The position numbers were made by a program, and so were the translations under genes. Below the pieces are notes generated by a model. It did not search any database and had not been told where the DNA came from. It saw only the letters and a list, made by a program, of their open reading frames with translations. From GCA-2733415 sp965178635 (GTDB lineage: Bacteria > Bacteroidota > Bacteroidia > Flavobacteriales > Flavobacteriaceae), in assembly GCA_965178635.1 (NCBI GenBank), contig CBCXVT010000003.1, forward strand, positions 124,001 through 188,000: DNA of 64,000 nt. The letters are read 5' to 3'. Below, piece after piece: positions 16,351-25,369 of this stretch (the stretch's first letter is position 1; every line of letters begins with the position of its first letter).

Positions 16351-17136
16351 ATGGGATTTGCAAAATTTGTTGGTGCTGGATTAGGTTGGACTGTTGGTGG
16401 TCCGATTGGAGGTATGCTAGGTTTTGCTTTCGGAAGTTTGATAGATGGTTTTCACCAAGCTGATGCTAAGCAGTTTGAAAAAGAAAAAGCCGAAAAACGT
16501 CAGAACACCGAGCCAGGAGATTTTGAGGTGAGCTTGCTTATTTTATCGGCCTTAGTTATTAAAGCCGATAATAAAATTGATCAGCGAGAATTGGATTATG
16601 TGCGCACACATTTTGTGAGTCTATTCGGAAAAGCTCGTGCTAATAATGCCTTTAAAGTATTTAATGAAATTATAAAAAACGATACGGTATCTACACGACG
16701 AGTTTGCATACAAATTCAGCAACATATGGATCATCCGTCGCGTTTACAGCTCTTACATTATTTGTTTGGTATCGCTGCTTCTGATGGTTATGTGGGTACA
16801 CAAGAAATTACTGAAATTAGAAAAATTGCTGGGTATTTACGTATCAGCAGAAGGGATTATGATGCTATTGAAGCCATGTTTTCTGGTTATAATCAACGCT
16901 CTAGTCATCAAAAAGCGAATTTTAATGGCTACAATACAGAAAGTGCTTATAAGATTTTAAATCTAGACAGTTCTGCTACTAATGACGAGATTAAAAAAGC
17001 GTATCGTAAAATGGCGAAAAAACACCATCCAGATAAAATTCAACATTTAGGAGATACGCATGCTAAAGCTGCTGAGGAGAAATTCAAAAAAATTAAAGAT
17101 GCCTACGAACAGTTGCAGACTGAAAGACACTTTTAA
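16351..17136 (+). CDS. DjlA-like co-chaperone (TerB plus J domain)
   Basis: The 261-residue protein starts with a glycine-rich hydrophobic stretch (GFAKFVGAGLGWTVGG) that could enter or touch the membrane. A TerB-like helical domain follows at about 50-165 (LSALVIKADNKIDQRELDYV, HYLFGIAASDGYVGTQEI), and a C-terminal J domain at about 195-260 with the HPD motif (AKKHHPDKIQHLGD). This is the domain order of DjlA-type J proteins, which stimulate DnaK. It has its own promoter. The client is unknown. The start is set by the promoter and by the family-like N-terminus. Confidence 0.9.
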   Translation: MGFAKFVGAGLGWTVGGPIGGMLGFAFGSLIDGFHQADAKQFEKEKAEKRQNTEPGDFEVSLLILSALVIKADNKIDQRELDYVRTHFVSLFGKARANNAFKVFNEIIKNDTVSTRRVCIQIQQHMDHPSRLQLLHYLFGIAASDGYVGTQEITEIRKIAGYLRISRRDYDAIEAMFSGYNQRSSHQKANFNGYNTESAYKILNLDSSATNDEIKKAYRKMAKKHHPDKIQHLGDTHAKAAEEKFKKIKDAYEQLQTERHF

Positions 17137-17189
17137 GTTTTGCTAAACTAAAACAAAACCTTACTTTTAAACTTTAAACTTATTCAGAA

Positions 17190-18617
17190 TTGAGCGTATT
17201 ACAACGTTTTTTTAAAGACACTATCATTTATGGTTTGGCGATTGTTTTGCCAAGGCTCATCAATTTTCTTTTAACAAGATTATATACAGATGTACTACCA
17301 AATGAAAGTTTTTCAACAAATACCGTGTTTTATGTGTATGCTGCATTTTTTAATGTGGTGTTTACATACGGTATGGAAACTGCGTTTTTTAGGTTTTTTA
17401 GTAAATACGAGCAAAAAGATAAAGTGCTATCAACAGCATTAATTACAGTTACAGCATCAACATGTCTTGTTGGTATTGGCTTGTTTTTATGCGATAATCA
17501 ATTGGCTAACTTGATGTCGATTGACTTGCTCTCATATAGAATATTAATTAGCATCACCTTACTTGAAACCCTTATTGTTATTCCTTTTGCGTATTTAAGA
17601 GTGACTGGAAGGCCCGTGCGTTTTGCTATCATTAAACTGACTAATGTCTTTATTATTGTTGGGTTAAACATCTTGTTTTTATCGAAAGAGTTTCAATCGG
17701 AAACCTTACGAAACTTGTTTAATGTAAACCATGAGGTCATCTATATATTCATTGCCAATTTAATTGCGAGTATTTGTATTTTATTAGTGATGTTACCTTA
17801 TTTTTTCAAAACTAGATTTCAGTTTGACGTTTCTATTTTAAAAGAACTGTTACATTATGGTTGGCCAATTATGGTTGCTGGGGTAGCTTTTGTTATCAAT
17901 GAAAATTTTGACAAATGGTTTTTAGACGATCAAGATAAATTTGTAAACGGTGCATATAGTGCTTGCTATAAAATAGCCGTATTTATGACACTTTTTGTAA
18001 CGGCGTTTAAAATGGGCGCAGAACCATTTTTCTTCAATCATGCAAAATCAGAAAACGCTAAAGAAAATTACGCGACTATTTTAAAATATTTCACCATTGT
18101 TGGTGCAATTGGACTGCTGATAATTACTGTCTATATTGATGTCATTAAAGACCTTATCATTAAAAATGACAGCTACTTATTGGCTTTAGATATTGTCCCA
18201 ATCATTTTGTTGGCAAACCTCTGCTTAGGAATTTATCACAACTTATCCATTTGGTATAAACTGACAGACAAAACCAGATACGGTATGTATATTTCTATTT
18301 TGGGCGCCATTATTACCATAAGTATAATATTAGTATTTACGCCAACACATGGCTTTATCGCTTGTGCCTACGCAACGTTATGTGCTTACGGAAGCATGAT
18401 GTTGGTCTCCTACGTTCTAGGACGACAACACTACCCTGTGCCATATGAAATAAAACGTATCGGTTTGTATTTGGGTTTAGCTTCAGTATTCTCATTTTTA
18501 GCCTTCTATCAATTTGATAGAAACATTTATATCGGAACACTATTTTTAATCGTATTTTTAGGACTCGTACTCTTTCTTGAAAGAGCTGAACTTAAACGCT
18601 TATTGAAACAAAAATAA
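17190..18617 (+). CDS. Polysaccharide/lipopolysaccharide flippase (MOP superfamily)
   Basis: A 475-residue membrane protein with about 12-14 hydrophobic segments, of the polysaccharide biosynthesis/Wzx type (FFKDTIIYGLAIVLPRLINF at the N-terminus, TYGMETAFFRFFSKYE, HYGWPIMVAGVAFVINENFD). Such proteins flip lipid-linked sugars or peptidoglycan precursors across the inner membrane. The start is TTG at 17190; no ATG nearby gives the conserved N-terminus. It heads a seven-gene run (flippase to EnvC-like) that is 1-40 bases apart throughout, so it is probably one envelope-biogenesis transcript. Confidence 0.87.
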   Translation: MSVLQRFFKDTIIYGLAIVLPRLINFLLTRLYTDVLPNESFSTNTVFYVYAAFFNVVFTYGMETAFFRFFSKYEQKDKVLSTALITVTASTCLVGIGLFLCDNQLANLMSIDLLSYRILISITLLETLIVIPFAYLRVTGRPVRFAIIKLTNVFIIVGLNILFLSKEFQSETLRNLFNVNHEVIYIFIANLIASICILLVMLPYFFKTRFQFDVSILKELLHYGWPIMVAGVAFVINENFDKWFLDDQDKFVNGAYSACYKIAVFMTLFVTAFKMGAEPFFFNHAKSENAKENYATILKYFTIVGAIGLLIITVYIDVIKDLIIKNDSYLLALDIVPIILLANLCLGIYHNLSIWYKLTDKTRYGMYISILGAIITISIILVFTPTHGFIACAYATLCAYGSMMLVSYVLGRQHYPVPYEIKRIGLYLGLASVFSFLAFYQFDRNIYIGTLFLIVFLGLVLFLERAELKRLLKQK

Positions 18618-18618
18618 T

Positions 18619-19053
18619 ATGACTATAAACATCATTAACAAATCGGAACACGCCTTACCGCATTATGAAACTATCGCTTCTGCAGGGATGGATTTACGTG
18701 CTAATTTAGATTCTCCTATCGTTCTAAAGCCATTAGAAAGAACCATTATAAAAACGGGGTTATTTATTGAATTACCTATAGGTTTTGAAGCTCAAGTACG
18801 CCCGAGAAGTGGTTTGGCTGCAAAAAAAGGGATCACAGTATTAAATGCTCCGGGAACTGTAGATGCAGATTATAGAGGTGAGATTGGCGTGATATTGGTT
18901 AATCTATCAAATGAAGATTTCACTGTTGAAAACGGAGAACGCGTTGCACAATTAGTTATTACAAAACACGAACGTGCCGAATGGATAGACGTACAAGAGT
19001 TATCTGAAACCGCTCGTGGTGAAGGTGGCTTTGGAAGTACAGGTGTCAAATAA
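18619..19053 (+). CDS. dut: dUTP diphosphatase
   Basis: The 144-residue protein shows all five trimeric dUTPase motifs: AGMDLRANL, RPRSGLAAKKGI, LNAPGTVDADYRGEI, GERVAQLVI and RGEGGFGSTG. It hydrolyses dUTP to dUMP and keeps uracil out of DNA. It starts one base after the flippase stop, inside an envelope operon, an arrangement I recall as common in Flavobacteriaceae. A second uracil-related gene, the atypical uracil-DNA glycosylase, follows 5 kb downstream in its own transcript. Confidence 0.97.
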   Translation: MTINIINKSEHALPHYETIASAGMDLRANLDSPIVLKPLERTIIKTGLFIELPIGFEAQVRPRSGLAAKKGITVLNAPGTVDADYRGEIGVILVNLSNEDFTVENGERVAQLVITKHERAEWIDVQELSETARGEGGFGSTGVK

Positions 19054-19090
19054 ATTATAAATAAAAAACTCGTTTTAACGAACTTACAAT

Positions 19091-20107
19091 ATGAAAATAA
19101 TAGTACCAATGGCGGGAAGAGGTTCTCGTTTAAGACCACACAGTTTAACAGTACCAAAGCCATTAATCCCGATTGCAGGAACGCCAATCGTTCACAGGTT
19201 AGTAGCTGATATTGCAAAAATATTAAATGAACCTATAGACGAAATTGCTTTCATTTTAGGTGACCCTGCATTTTTTGGAGATGATGTGGTTGACAGTTTA
19301 ACCGAATTAGCAAAAGGCTTAGGTGCTAAAGCCTCTATTTACCGTCAGGACCAACCTTTAGGTACTGGTCACGCCATCATGTGTGCAGAACCATCATTGT
19401 CCGGACCAGCAGTAATTGCTTATGCAGATACGCTTATTAGAGCCTCTTTTAATTTAGATCAGAATGCAGACGCTGTAATTTGGACTAAAGAAGTAGAACA
19501 TCCTGAAGCCTATGGTGTAGTAAAATTAGATGCTAATAATGAAATTGTTGAGCTTGTTGAAAAGCCAGAAACTTTTGTGTCTAACCAAGCCGTAATTGGT
19601 ATTTATTACTTTAAAGATGTGGCGGTTTTAAAAAATGAATTGCAACACGTTTTAGATAATAACATCATTAATGGGGGAGAATATCAAATAAACGACGGTA
19701 TAAAAGGGATGATGGCAAAAGGGAAAACTTTTGTTACCGGTACCGTTGATGAATGGATGGATTGCGGAAACAAAGAAGTGGCTATTAACACGAATACAAG
19801 AATGTTAAACTTCTTGACCTCAGATGGCGAACAATTAGTTTCTGATTCGTTTAAAAATGACAATTCAACGATTATAGAACCGTGTTTTATTGGTGAGAAT
19901 GTAGTGCTTAAAAACTGTACAGTAGGGCCAAATGTGTCTATCGGGAACAATACGATGTTAGAAAATGTAACTATTAAAGAATCGTTAATTCAAACCAACT
20001 CTATCATTAAAAACGCTATTTTAGAACAAGCCATGATTGGTAATCATGTAAAATACAATGGTGAATTTACTAAAATTAGTATTGGTGATTATACAGTTGT
20101 GGAGTAA
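19091..20107 (+). CDS. Sugar-phosphate nucleotidyltransferase with left-handed beta-helix tail
   Basis: The 338-residue protein opens with the nucleotidyltransferase signature IVPMAGRGSRLRPHSLTVPK and PLIPIAGTPIVHR, with a GTGHAIMCAEP and DEWMDCGNK region. The C-terminal about 80 residues show hexapeptide-like repeats (NVVLKNCTVGPNVSIGNNT). It resembles glucose-1-phosphate thymidylyl-/uridylyltransferase relatives and probably makes an activated sugar for surface polysaccharide. The exact nucleotide and sugar cannot be read. It lies 37 bases after dut in the envelope operon. Confidence 0.9.
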   Translation: MKIIVPMAGRGSRLRPHSLTVPKPLIPIAGTPIVHRLVADIAKILNEPIDEIAFILGDPAFFGDDVVDSLTELAKGLGAKASIYRQDQPLGTGHAIMCAEPSLSGPAVIAYADTLIRASFNLDQNADAVIWTKEVEHPEAYGVVKLDANNEIVELVEKPETFVSNQAVIGIYYFKDVAVLKNELQHVLDNNIINGGEYQINDGIKGMMAKGKTFVTGTVDEWMDCGNKEVAINTNTRMLNFLTSDGEQLVSDSFKNDNSTIIEPCFIGENVVLKNCTVGPNVSIGNNTMLENVTIKESLIQTNSIIKNAILEQAMIGNHVKYNGEFTKISIGDYTVVE

Positions 20108-20131
20108 TATTTTAACAAACTTGATTTCTTT

Positions 20132-20734
20132 ATGAAGAACTTACTTGTTTTACTTACGTTTTTATTGTGTACAAATTTCTCTATAGCTCAGAAGCAAATT
20201 ACCACTTGGGATGGTGAAGTATATAGAAATATGACTATTTCTCTTAAAGACGGAAGTACTCTTGTGGGTTATGGGAAAGTTATTTTAATTGAATTTGATG
20301 ATTTCATCAGTTTTAAAAGAACTAAAGATGAAGGGGAGACTTTGTATGCATTTGAAGACATCATAAATTTAAAAACTACCGTTGGAAATAAAGAGTGTTT
20401 GTTTGAATACAAAACATTGATCGCATCTCCTGAAGGGAAATGGTTAAAATTAATTGAAGTAATCGTAGACGGAAAATTAATGATATATCAAGGCTACTTT
20501 GATTCAACATCTACTGATGCAAAACGAACATATTACATCTCTAAAAAAGGGGATGATGTAGTTAGGTCTTTAAAATCTGGAGACACCTATTCATCATATG
20601 TCACAAACAAAATTCTTTATTACACTAAAAGTTGTTCTACGCTTACAAAAAAGCTAAAGACTAAATATTTTAAACGCTACGGCATAAAGGACATTGCTAA
20701 CTTTTATAATAACGAATGTCCTAGCAAAAAATAA
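20132..20734 (+). CDS. Secreted protein of unknown function
   Basis: A 200-residue protein with a signal peptide (MKNLLVLLTFLLCTNFSIAQ) and no lipobox. The mature part has short beta-strand-like segments (GSTLVGYGKVILIEFDDFIS) and ends with a lysine-rich region containing two cysteines (YTKSCSTLTKKLKTKYFKRY and NNECPSKK). I do not recognise a family. It starts 24 bases after the nucleotidyltransferase and ends 5 bases before the TPR gene, so it is part of the envelope operon. Location periplasm or surface. Confidence 0.75.
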   Translation: MKNLLVLLTFLLCTNFSIAQKQITTWDGEVYRNMTISLKDGSTLVGYGKVILIEFDDFISFKRTKDEGETLYAFEDIINLKTTVGNKECLFEYKTLIASPEGKWLKLIEVIVDGKLMIYQGYFDSTSTDAKRTYYISKKGDDVVRSLKSGDTYSSYVTNKILYYTKSCSTLTKKLKTKYFKRYGIKDIANFYNNECPSKK

Positions 20735-20739
20735 ATTTA

Positions 20740-22053
20740 ATGAAGCAAATCCTATACATATGCATCACATTGTGCTGTTTGGCTTTTAGTCAAGCACAGG
20801 AGCAACGTGATGATGATTTAGGAGATGTTTCAGACGCTTTTCAAAACACATTTTTTGAGGCTTTACAGCAAAAAGGTATTGAGAATTATGGGAAAGCCAT
20901 CAACTTGCTTATTGAATGTCGTGAACAAGCCCCTGAAAATGCAGCTGTATATTTTGAATTGGGGAAAAATTACTTTGAGTTAGATCGGTTTCAATTGGCT
21001 GAAGAAGCGCTCTTAAAAGCAAATACACTAAAGCCTAATAACCGTTGGATTTTAGAAGAATTGTATCATTTGTATGGCTATCAAAAAAAGAAATCACAAA
21101 CCATAGAAGTTCTTTCACAACTGAACACTATTACAAACACTTATTCTAATGAGTTAATTACATCCTATTATCAAAACAATCAGCATAATAAAGCAATCGC
21201 ACTAATTGATAAATTGGACAGTACAATTGGTGTTGATAAAACAAGAGAGCAATTGCGGTATACCATTTATGAATACACACAGAATCACAAGGCTCAGATC
21301 AACTATATTGAACAAAAAATAGCGACAGCTTCTGAGGCAGATTATGTCAAATTAATTTATGGATACCTCAAACTAAGGCAATTAAACGAAGGTTTTGATA
21401 CAGCCCAACGTTTTGCTAAAGCTTATCCGAATTCCGATACACCATATTTGTCTTTATATAAATTCTATATTTCAAAAAACAATACCGATAAAGCTATTAA
21501 AGCAATGACTATTGTATTAAGTAGTGATGCCATAAATGATCAAGATAAATATAAATTACTCAATGATTTTTTATCATATACTGAGCATCATTTAGAATTA
21601 TTACCAGAATTAGAAAAGGCAACAAAACTCTATCCGAACACAACTATCATCGGAAAGCTAGCAGTGCTATACAAAGATAATGACACAGAAAAATCAGCTG
21701 ACTATGTGGCTCGTGCTCTCAAAAACTCATCTAATAGTTTTGACGATTTAAAACTTGTTGGTAATCTCTTATTGAAGGAACAACAATATGAAGCAGCTTT
21801 GAAAAATAGTGCTAAGGCTTTAGAATTGTATCCGGCGCAACCTATTTTCTATTTGCAACAAGCGAAAGCTTATAATTATACTAAACAAGCACAAAAAGCG
21901 TTGGAAAGTTTAGAGTTTGGATTAGATTATTTAATTGATAATCTAGCAATGGAACATGATTTTTATACCGAAATGGCCAAAGCGTATCATTTACTAAATG
22001 ATAAAAAAAACAAAAACATTTATTTAGAAAAAGCAGCAAAAATCAAAGCGTAA
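20740..22053 (+). CDS. Periplasmic TPR-repeat protein
   Basis: The 437-residue protein has a signal peptide (ILYICITLCCLAFSQAQ) and a series of TPR units through its length: PENAAVYFELGKNYFELDRF, LAEEALLKANTLKPNNRWIL, and again NSAKALELYPAQPIFYLQQA. TPR solenoids bind partner proteins. Placed between a secreted protein and a DUF4292 lipoprotein in an envelope operon, it is probably a scaffold in the periplasm or at the outer membrane. Its stop is followed immediately by the ATG of the next gene. Confidence 0.88.
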   Translation: MKQILYICITLCCLAFSQAQEQRDDDLGDVSDAFQNTFFEALQQKGIENYGKAINLLIECREQAPENAAVYFELGKNYFELDRFQLAEEALLKANTLKPNNRWILEELYHLYGYQKKKSQTIEVLSQLNTITNTYSNELITSYYQNNQHNKAIALIDKLDSTIGVDKTREQLRYTIYEYTQNHKAQINYIEQKIATASEADYVKLIYGYLKLRQLNEGFDTAQRFAKAYPNSDTPYLSLYKFYISKNNTDKAIKAMTIVLSSDAINDQDKYKLLNDFLSYTEHHLELLPELEKATKLYPNTTIIGKLAVLYKDNDTEKSADYVARALKNSSNSFDDLKLVGNLLLKEQQYEAALKNSAKALELYPAQPIFYLQQAKAYNYTKQAQKALESLEFGLDYLIDNLAMEHDFYTEMAKAYHLLNDKKNKNIYLEKAAKIKA

Positions 22054-22833
22054 ATGAATAAATACATCTATTATTTAGCAATCATATGTGTGCTTTTTGC
22101 AAGCTGTAAAGCAACAAAAGGCGTGAAAGATACTGGGGCAACTAAAAGTATGTCTACAACAGAAATCATTACAAGACATTATTCAAAATCGTCAAATTTT
22201 TCGACCTTAAAAGCAGCATTAAACATCAACTTGAATACGGCTGAAAAAGAAGAAAAACTGACGGCAAGTTTACGCATTGAAAAAGATAGCACAATATGGA
22301 TGAGTATTGGTAAAATGGGAATTCCGGGTGCTAAATTGTTAATTACGCCAACAACAGTAAAGTACTACAATAAAATTGATAAAACGTATTTTGATGGTGA
22401 TTATGCGGTCATCAGTTCATGGTTAGGAACTGAATTAAGTTTCTCGCAACTTCAAGGGATATTAATTGGCGAATCAATGTTTACCCTTGAACCCACACAA
22501 TACGATTCGGAAGTTTTAGATGATGGTTATTTGCTAAGGCCAGAACAACAAGGTGTTATTTTTGAACATTACATCACTATAAACCCAAGTAATTTCAAAT
22601 TAAAAACCCAAGAAATAGCGCAACCTAAAGAACTCAGAATTTTTACGGTGGATTATAAAAGTTATCAAAATATAACTGAAAACTTAGTGCCTTTGTTAAT
22701 CAATATTGCCCTAGTTGAAAAAACTTCAGAAACACAAATTGATATTACCTATAGAAATGTATCTTTGAATCAAGAATTACGCTTCCCATTTAAAATACCT
22801 AGTAATTATAAAGAAATTCAGATTGAAAAATAA
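22054..22833 (+). CDS. DUF4292 lipoprotein
   Basis: A 259-residue lipoprotein (CVLFASCKATKG, Cys17). The mature part (IITRHYSKSSNFSTLKAALN, LTASLRIEKDSTIWMSIGKM, GIPGAKLLITPTTVKYYNKI) matches the DUF4292 family of Bacteroidota, whose fold I believe is LolA/LolB-like. A role in lipoprotein or lipid handling at the outer membrane is therefore possible but inferred. Starts directly at the TPR gene stop; its last codons overlap the TTG start of the EnvC-like gene. All point to translational coupling. Confidence 0.85.
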   Translation: MNKYIYYLAIICVLFASCKATKGVKDTGATKSMSTTEIITRHYSKSSNFSTLKAALNINLNTAEKEEKLTASLRIEKDSTIWMSIGKMGIPGAKLLITPTTVKYYNKIDKTYFDGDYAVISSWLGTELSFSQLQGILIGESMFTLEPTQYDSEVLDDGYLLRPEQQGVIFEHYITINPSNFKLKTQEIAQPKELRIFTVDYKSYQNITENLVPLLINIALVEKTSETQIDITYRNVSLNQELRFPFKIPSNYKEIQIEK

Positions 22834-24049
22834 AGGGTCCATTCGTTTTATCATCATTTTTTTATTAGCGTTAGTAACGGTAAATACTGCTGTTGGGCAA
22901 TCTAAAAAACAACGTCAGTTAGAAAACCAGCGTAAAACTATTTTAAAAGAAATTCAGCAAATAAACAGTTTATTAGCTGAAACAAAATCTGAAGAAACGT
23001 CTTTACTAACAAAAATTGAAGATGTCAATTTAAGAATTAAAGTGCGTAAAAACTTAATACGTATTACCAACCAACAAGCTAATTTACTTACTAGAGAAAT
23101 CAAAACAAATAGTGACCAAATTAAAGCTTTGGAAGCCGATTTAGCGGTACGTAAAAAAGATTATGCTGCTATGGTAGTAAAATCTTACAAAAACAAAGCT
23201 ACGCAGAGTAAATTACTGTTTTTACTATCTTCAAACGACTTCTTACAAGCCTACAAGCGTTACAACTATATGAAACAGTACAAACGCTATCAGAAAAACC
23301 AAGCGGATTCTATTGTTTCTAAAACCGAAAAACTCGTGGGTTTAAATGAGGCGTTATTACTTCAAAAAGAAGATAAAACGCGTTTAATAGCCGAGAATAA
23401 AAAAGCACAAGCGGAATTACAAGCGGAAAAAAACAAACAACAAACCTTAATTACAACGCTTAAAAAAGACGAATCAAAGTACAAAAAAGCGATTGCTAAC
23501 AAACAAAAGGAAAGTAATAGAATTGAGCGTAAAATTGAAAAACTAATTAGAGATGCTATTGCAGCTGCTAATAGAAAAAAGAACAAAACTTCCACCTCAA
23601 AAACCTTAAATTTAACACCTGAAGCCAAAGCCTTAGCTGCTAGTTTTAGTGCAAACAAAGGAAAATTACCTTGGCCTGTATCTACAGGTCGTGTCACCCA
23701 AAAATTTGGTAAACAACGCCATGCTACCATCCCTGGAATTTATACCAACAGTAGTGGGGTAAAAATTCTCACATCAAAAAACAGTGATGTTAAAGCTGTG
23801 TTTAACGGTGTGGTTTCAGAAATTCAAATGATTAAAGGGGCTAACCAATCGGTGTATATTCAGCACGGAAATTATTTTACGGTATATTCTAACTTAAAAA
23901 ATTTACGCATCAAAAAAGGTGATAAAGTCATTACAGGTATGCCTATAGGGAAAATTGCGACTAATAACGAAGGGAAATCTGTATTGCGCTTTTTTATATT
24001 TAACAACAGTAACAAGCAAAACCCTGCTCACTGGATTTATAAAATGTAA
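22823..24049 (+). CDS. EnvC-like murein hydrolase activator (degenerate LytM domain)
   Basis: The 408-residue protein has a signal peptide (IIFLLALVTVNTAVGQ), a long coiled coil (about 30-250, rich in Lys/Glu/Gln), and a C-terminal LytM/M23 domain (PWPVSTGRVTQKFGKQRHAT). The M23 zinc residues are missing: the HxxxD position reads GIYTNSSG and the HxH position reads VLRFFIF. This is the EnvC pattern, where an inactive LytM domain activates amidases at the septum. Starts at TTG 22823, overlapping the DUF4292 gene by 11 bases; no nearby ATG preserves the signal peptide. Last gene of the envelope operon. Confidence 0.9.
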   Translation: MKNKGSIRFIIIFLLALVTVNTAVGQSKKQRQLENQRKTILKEIQQINSLLAETKSEETSLLTKIEDVNLRIKVRKNLIRITNQQANLLTREIKTNSDQIKALEADLAVRKKDYAAMVVKSYKNKATQSKLLFLLSSNDFLQAYKRYNYMKQYKRYQKNQADSIVSKTEKLVGLNEALLLQKEDKTRLIAENKKAQAELQAEKNKQQTLITTLKKDESKYKKAIANKQKESNRIERKIEKLIRDAIAAANRKKNKTSTSKTLNLTPEAKALAASFSANKGKLPWPVSTGRVTQKFGKQRHATIPGIYTNSSGVKILTSKNSDVKAVFNGVVSEIQMIKGANQSVYIQHGNYFTVYSNLKNLRIKKGDKVITGMPIGKIATNNEGKSVLRFFIFNNSNKQNPAHWIYKM

Positions 24050-24060
24050 CAATGCAATTA

Positions 24061-24068
24061 TAACTTTG
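24061..24068 (+). promoter_or_regulatory. -7 element of the uracil-DNA glycosylase gene
   Basis: TAACTTTG matches TAnnTTTG, sits 12 bases after the EnvC-like stop and 17 bases before ATG 24085. It suggests that the glycosylase is expressed separately from the envelope operon. Confidence 0.45.
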
Positions 24069-24084
24069 TTGTTTATATTAAAAA

Positions 24085-24783
24085 ATGAAGCAATTCTTAA
24101 ACAAAAATATTCTAATCGATAAATCCTGGGCTAATATATTTCACGATTTAAGAGACGATGTTTCCTTGATTGAAAGAATGATTTCTAAAACCAGCTATAA
24201 GCCAGATACTGAGAATGTATTTCGCGTTTTTGAGTTGCCACTAGAGGATATTAAAGTTGTTATTCTGGGGCAAGATCCCTATCCTAATGGTAATGACGCT
24301 ACAGGTATTGCCTTTGAATTAAATAATTATAATGATTGGTTGACTCCAACAAAAAACACTTCTTTAATAAACATTTTAAAAGAACTGTATTTCGAAACGA
24401 CAAATAATAGAGATTCTATATTTACAATAAGAACGAAAATTAAAACATCCGAATTTGAAATTTTTAAACCAAATGAAATTTTTCAAAAATGGAGAAATAA
24501 TGGAGTTTTTATGTTAAATACCTCTTTAACTTGTGCTGAAAACACACCTAATAGTCATGAAAAAATATGGAGTAGTTTCATGTGGAAAATTATTATAAAA
24601 ATAGCTACAAATAAAAACGACGTGAAATGGTTACTATGGGGGAATGAGGCTAAAAAATTTATTCCTCTAATAAAAATCAGTGGAAATAACCAAATACATG
24701 AATCCGTACATCCTTCAAAAAAAGAATTTATTAATTCAGGTGCCTTTAAACAAGTAATTAAAAACTATTGCATAACAAAATAA
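24085..24783 (+). CDS. Atypical family 1-like uracil-DNA glycosylase
   Basis: The 232-residue protein keeps the UDG framework: VVILGQDPYP (Asp64 and Tyr66 at the water-activating loop), GIAFE, FMLNTSLT (Asn145), VKWLLWGNEAKKF and the catalytic-loop HPS (His209). Two positions differ from canonical Ung: PYP instead of PYH, and HPSKKEF instead of HPSPLS. It also has a Lys/Asn-rich insert (about 103-130). It may be a specialised glycosylase or a divergent accessory copy. It has its own promoter and sits between conserved blocks, possibly as an insertion. The UDG superfamily call is safe; substrate is not. Confidence 0.85.
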   Translation: MKQFLNKNILIDKSWANIFHDLRDDVSLIERMISKTSYKPDTENVFRVFELPLEDIKVVILGQDPYPNGNDATGIAFELNNYNDWLTPTKNTSLINILKELYFETTNNRDSIFTIRTKIKTSEFEIFKPNEIFQKWRNNGVFMLNTSLTCAENTPNSHEKIWSSFMWKIIIKIATNKNDVKWLLWGNEAKKFIPLIKISGNNQIHESVHPSKKEFINSGAFKQVIKNYCITK

Positions 24784-24791
24784 CTATAAAA

Positions 24792-25307
24792 CTAAGCCCC
24801 TAAAAACAACGCTTTAAGTTCTGTAGCTTCAGCTGGTTTCATTCGTCCGCCAAGAACTAAACTCAATTGTTTTCTACGTAATGCGCCATCAAAACGTTCT
24901 TGTTCTAAGGCAGATTGTGGTTCAATTTCTGGAACTTTTACTGGCGTACCAGTTTCATCAACAGCAACAAAGGTGTAAATTCCTTCATTGGCTTTGGTTC
25001 TAAAACCAGATTCACGGTCTTCAATCCACACATCAATATACACTTCCATTGAGCTTGTAAACGCTCTTGATACTTTTGCTTCAATAGTAACAACACTACC
25101 AGATGGCACGGCTTTATTAAACGCTACGTGATTTACAGATGCTGTTACTACAATTCTACGACTATGTCGTCTTGCTGCAATACTCGCAGCTCTATCCATA
25201 CGTGATAGTAACTCACCTCCAAATAAATTATTTAACGGATTTGTTTCTCCTGGTAATACTAAATCAGTGAGTGTGGTAATTGAATCAATAGGATTTTTAG
25301 CCTTCAT
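24792..25307 (-). CDS. Acyl-CoA thioesterase, hotdog fold
   Basis: The 171-residue protein has the YciA/BFIT-type pattern: VLPGETNPLNNLFGGELLSRMD, HSRRIVVTASVNHVAFNKAV, GSVVTIEAKVSRAFTSSMEV and EGIYTFVAVDETGTPVKVPE. It hydrolyses acyl-CoA in the cytosol. Its own promoter (TACCTTTG) lies 17 bases upstream. It converges with the uracil-DNA glycosylase gene, only 8 bases between the stops, with no hairpin seen. Substrate chain length is not readable. Confidence 0.93.
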   Translation of the reverse strand: MKAKNPIDSITTLTDLVLPGETNPLNNLFGGELLSRMDRAASIAARRHSRRIVVTASVNHVAFNKAVPSGSVVTIEAKVSRAFTSSMEVYIDVWIEDRESGFRTKANEGIYTFVAVDETGTPVKVPEIEPQSALEQERFDGALRRKQLSLVLGGRMKPAEATELKALFLGA

Positions 25308-25323
25308 CTGTGCAATTTTTGTG

Positions 25324-25331
25324 CAAAGGTA
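25324..25331 (-). promoter_or_regulatory. -7 element of the thioesterase gene
   Basis: TACCTTTG followed by GCAC on the minus strand; 17 bases before ATG 25307. Confidence 0.55.
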
Positions 25332-25369
25332 AAGGGAAATCAGAAATGAGACACGCTTTTAACTAAAAA

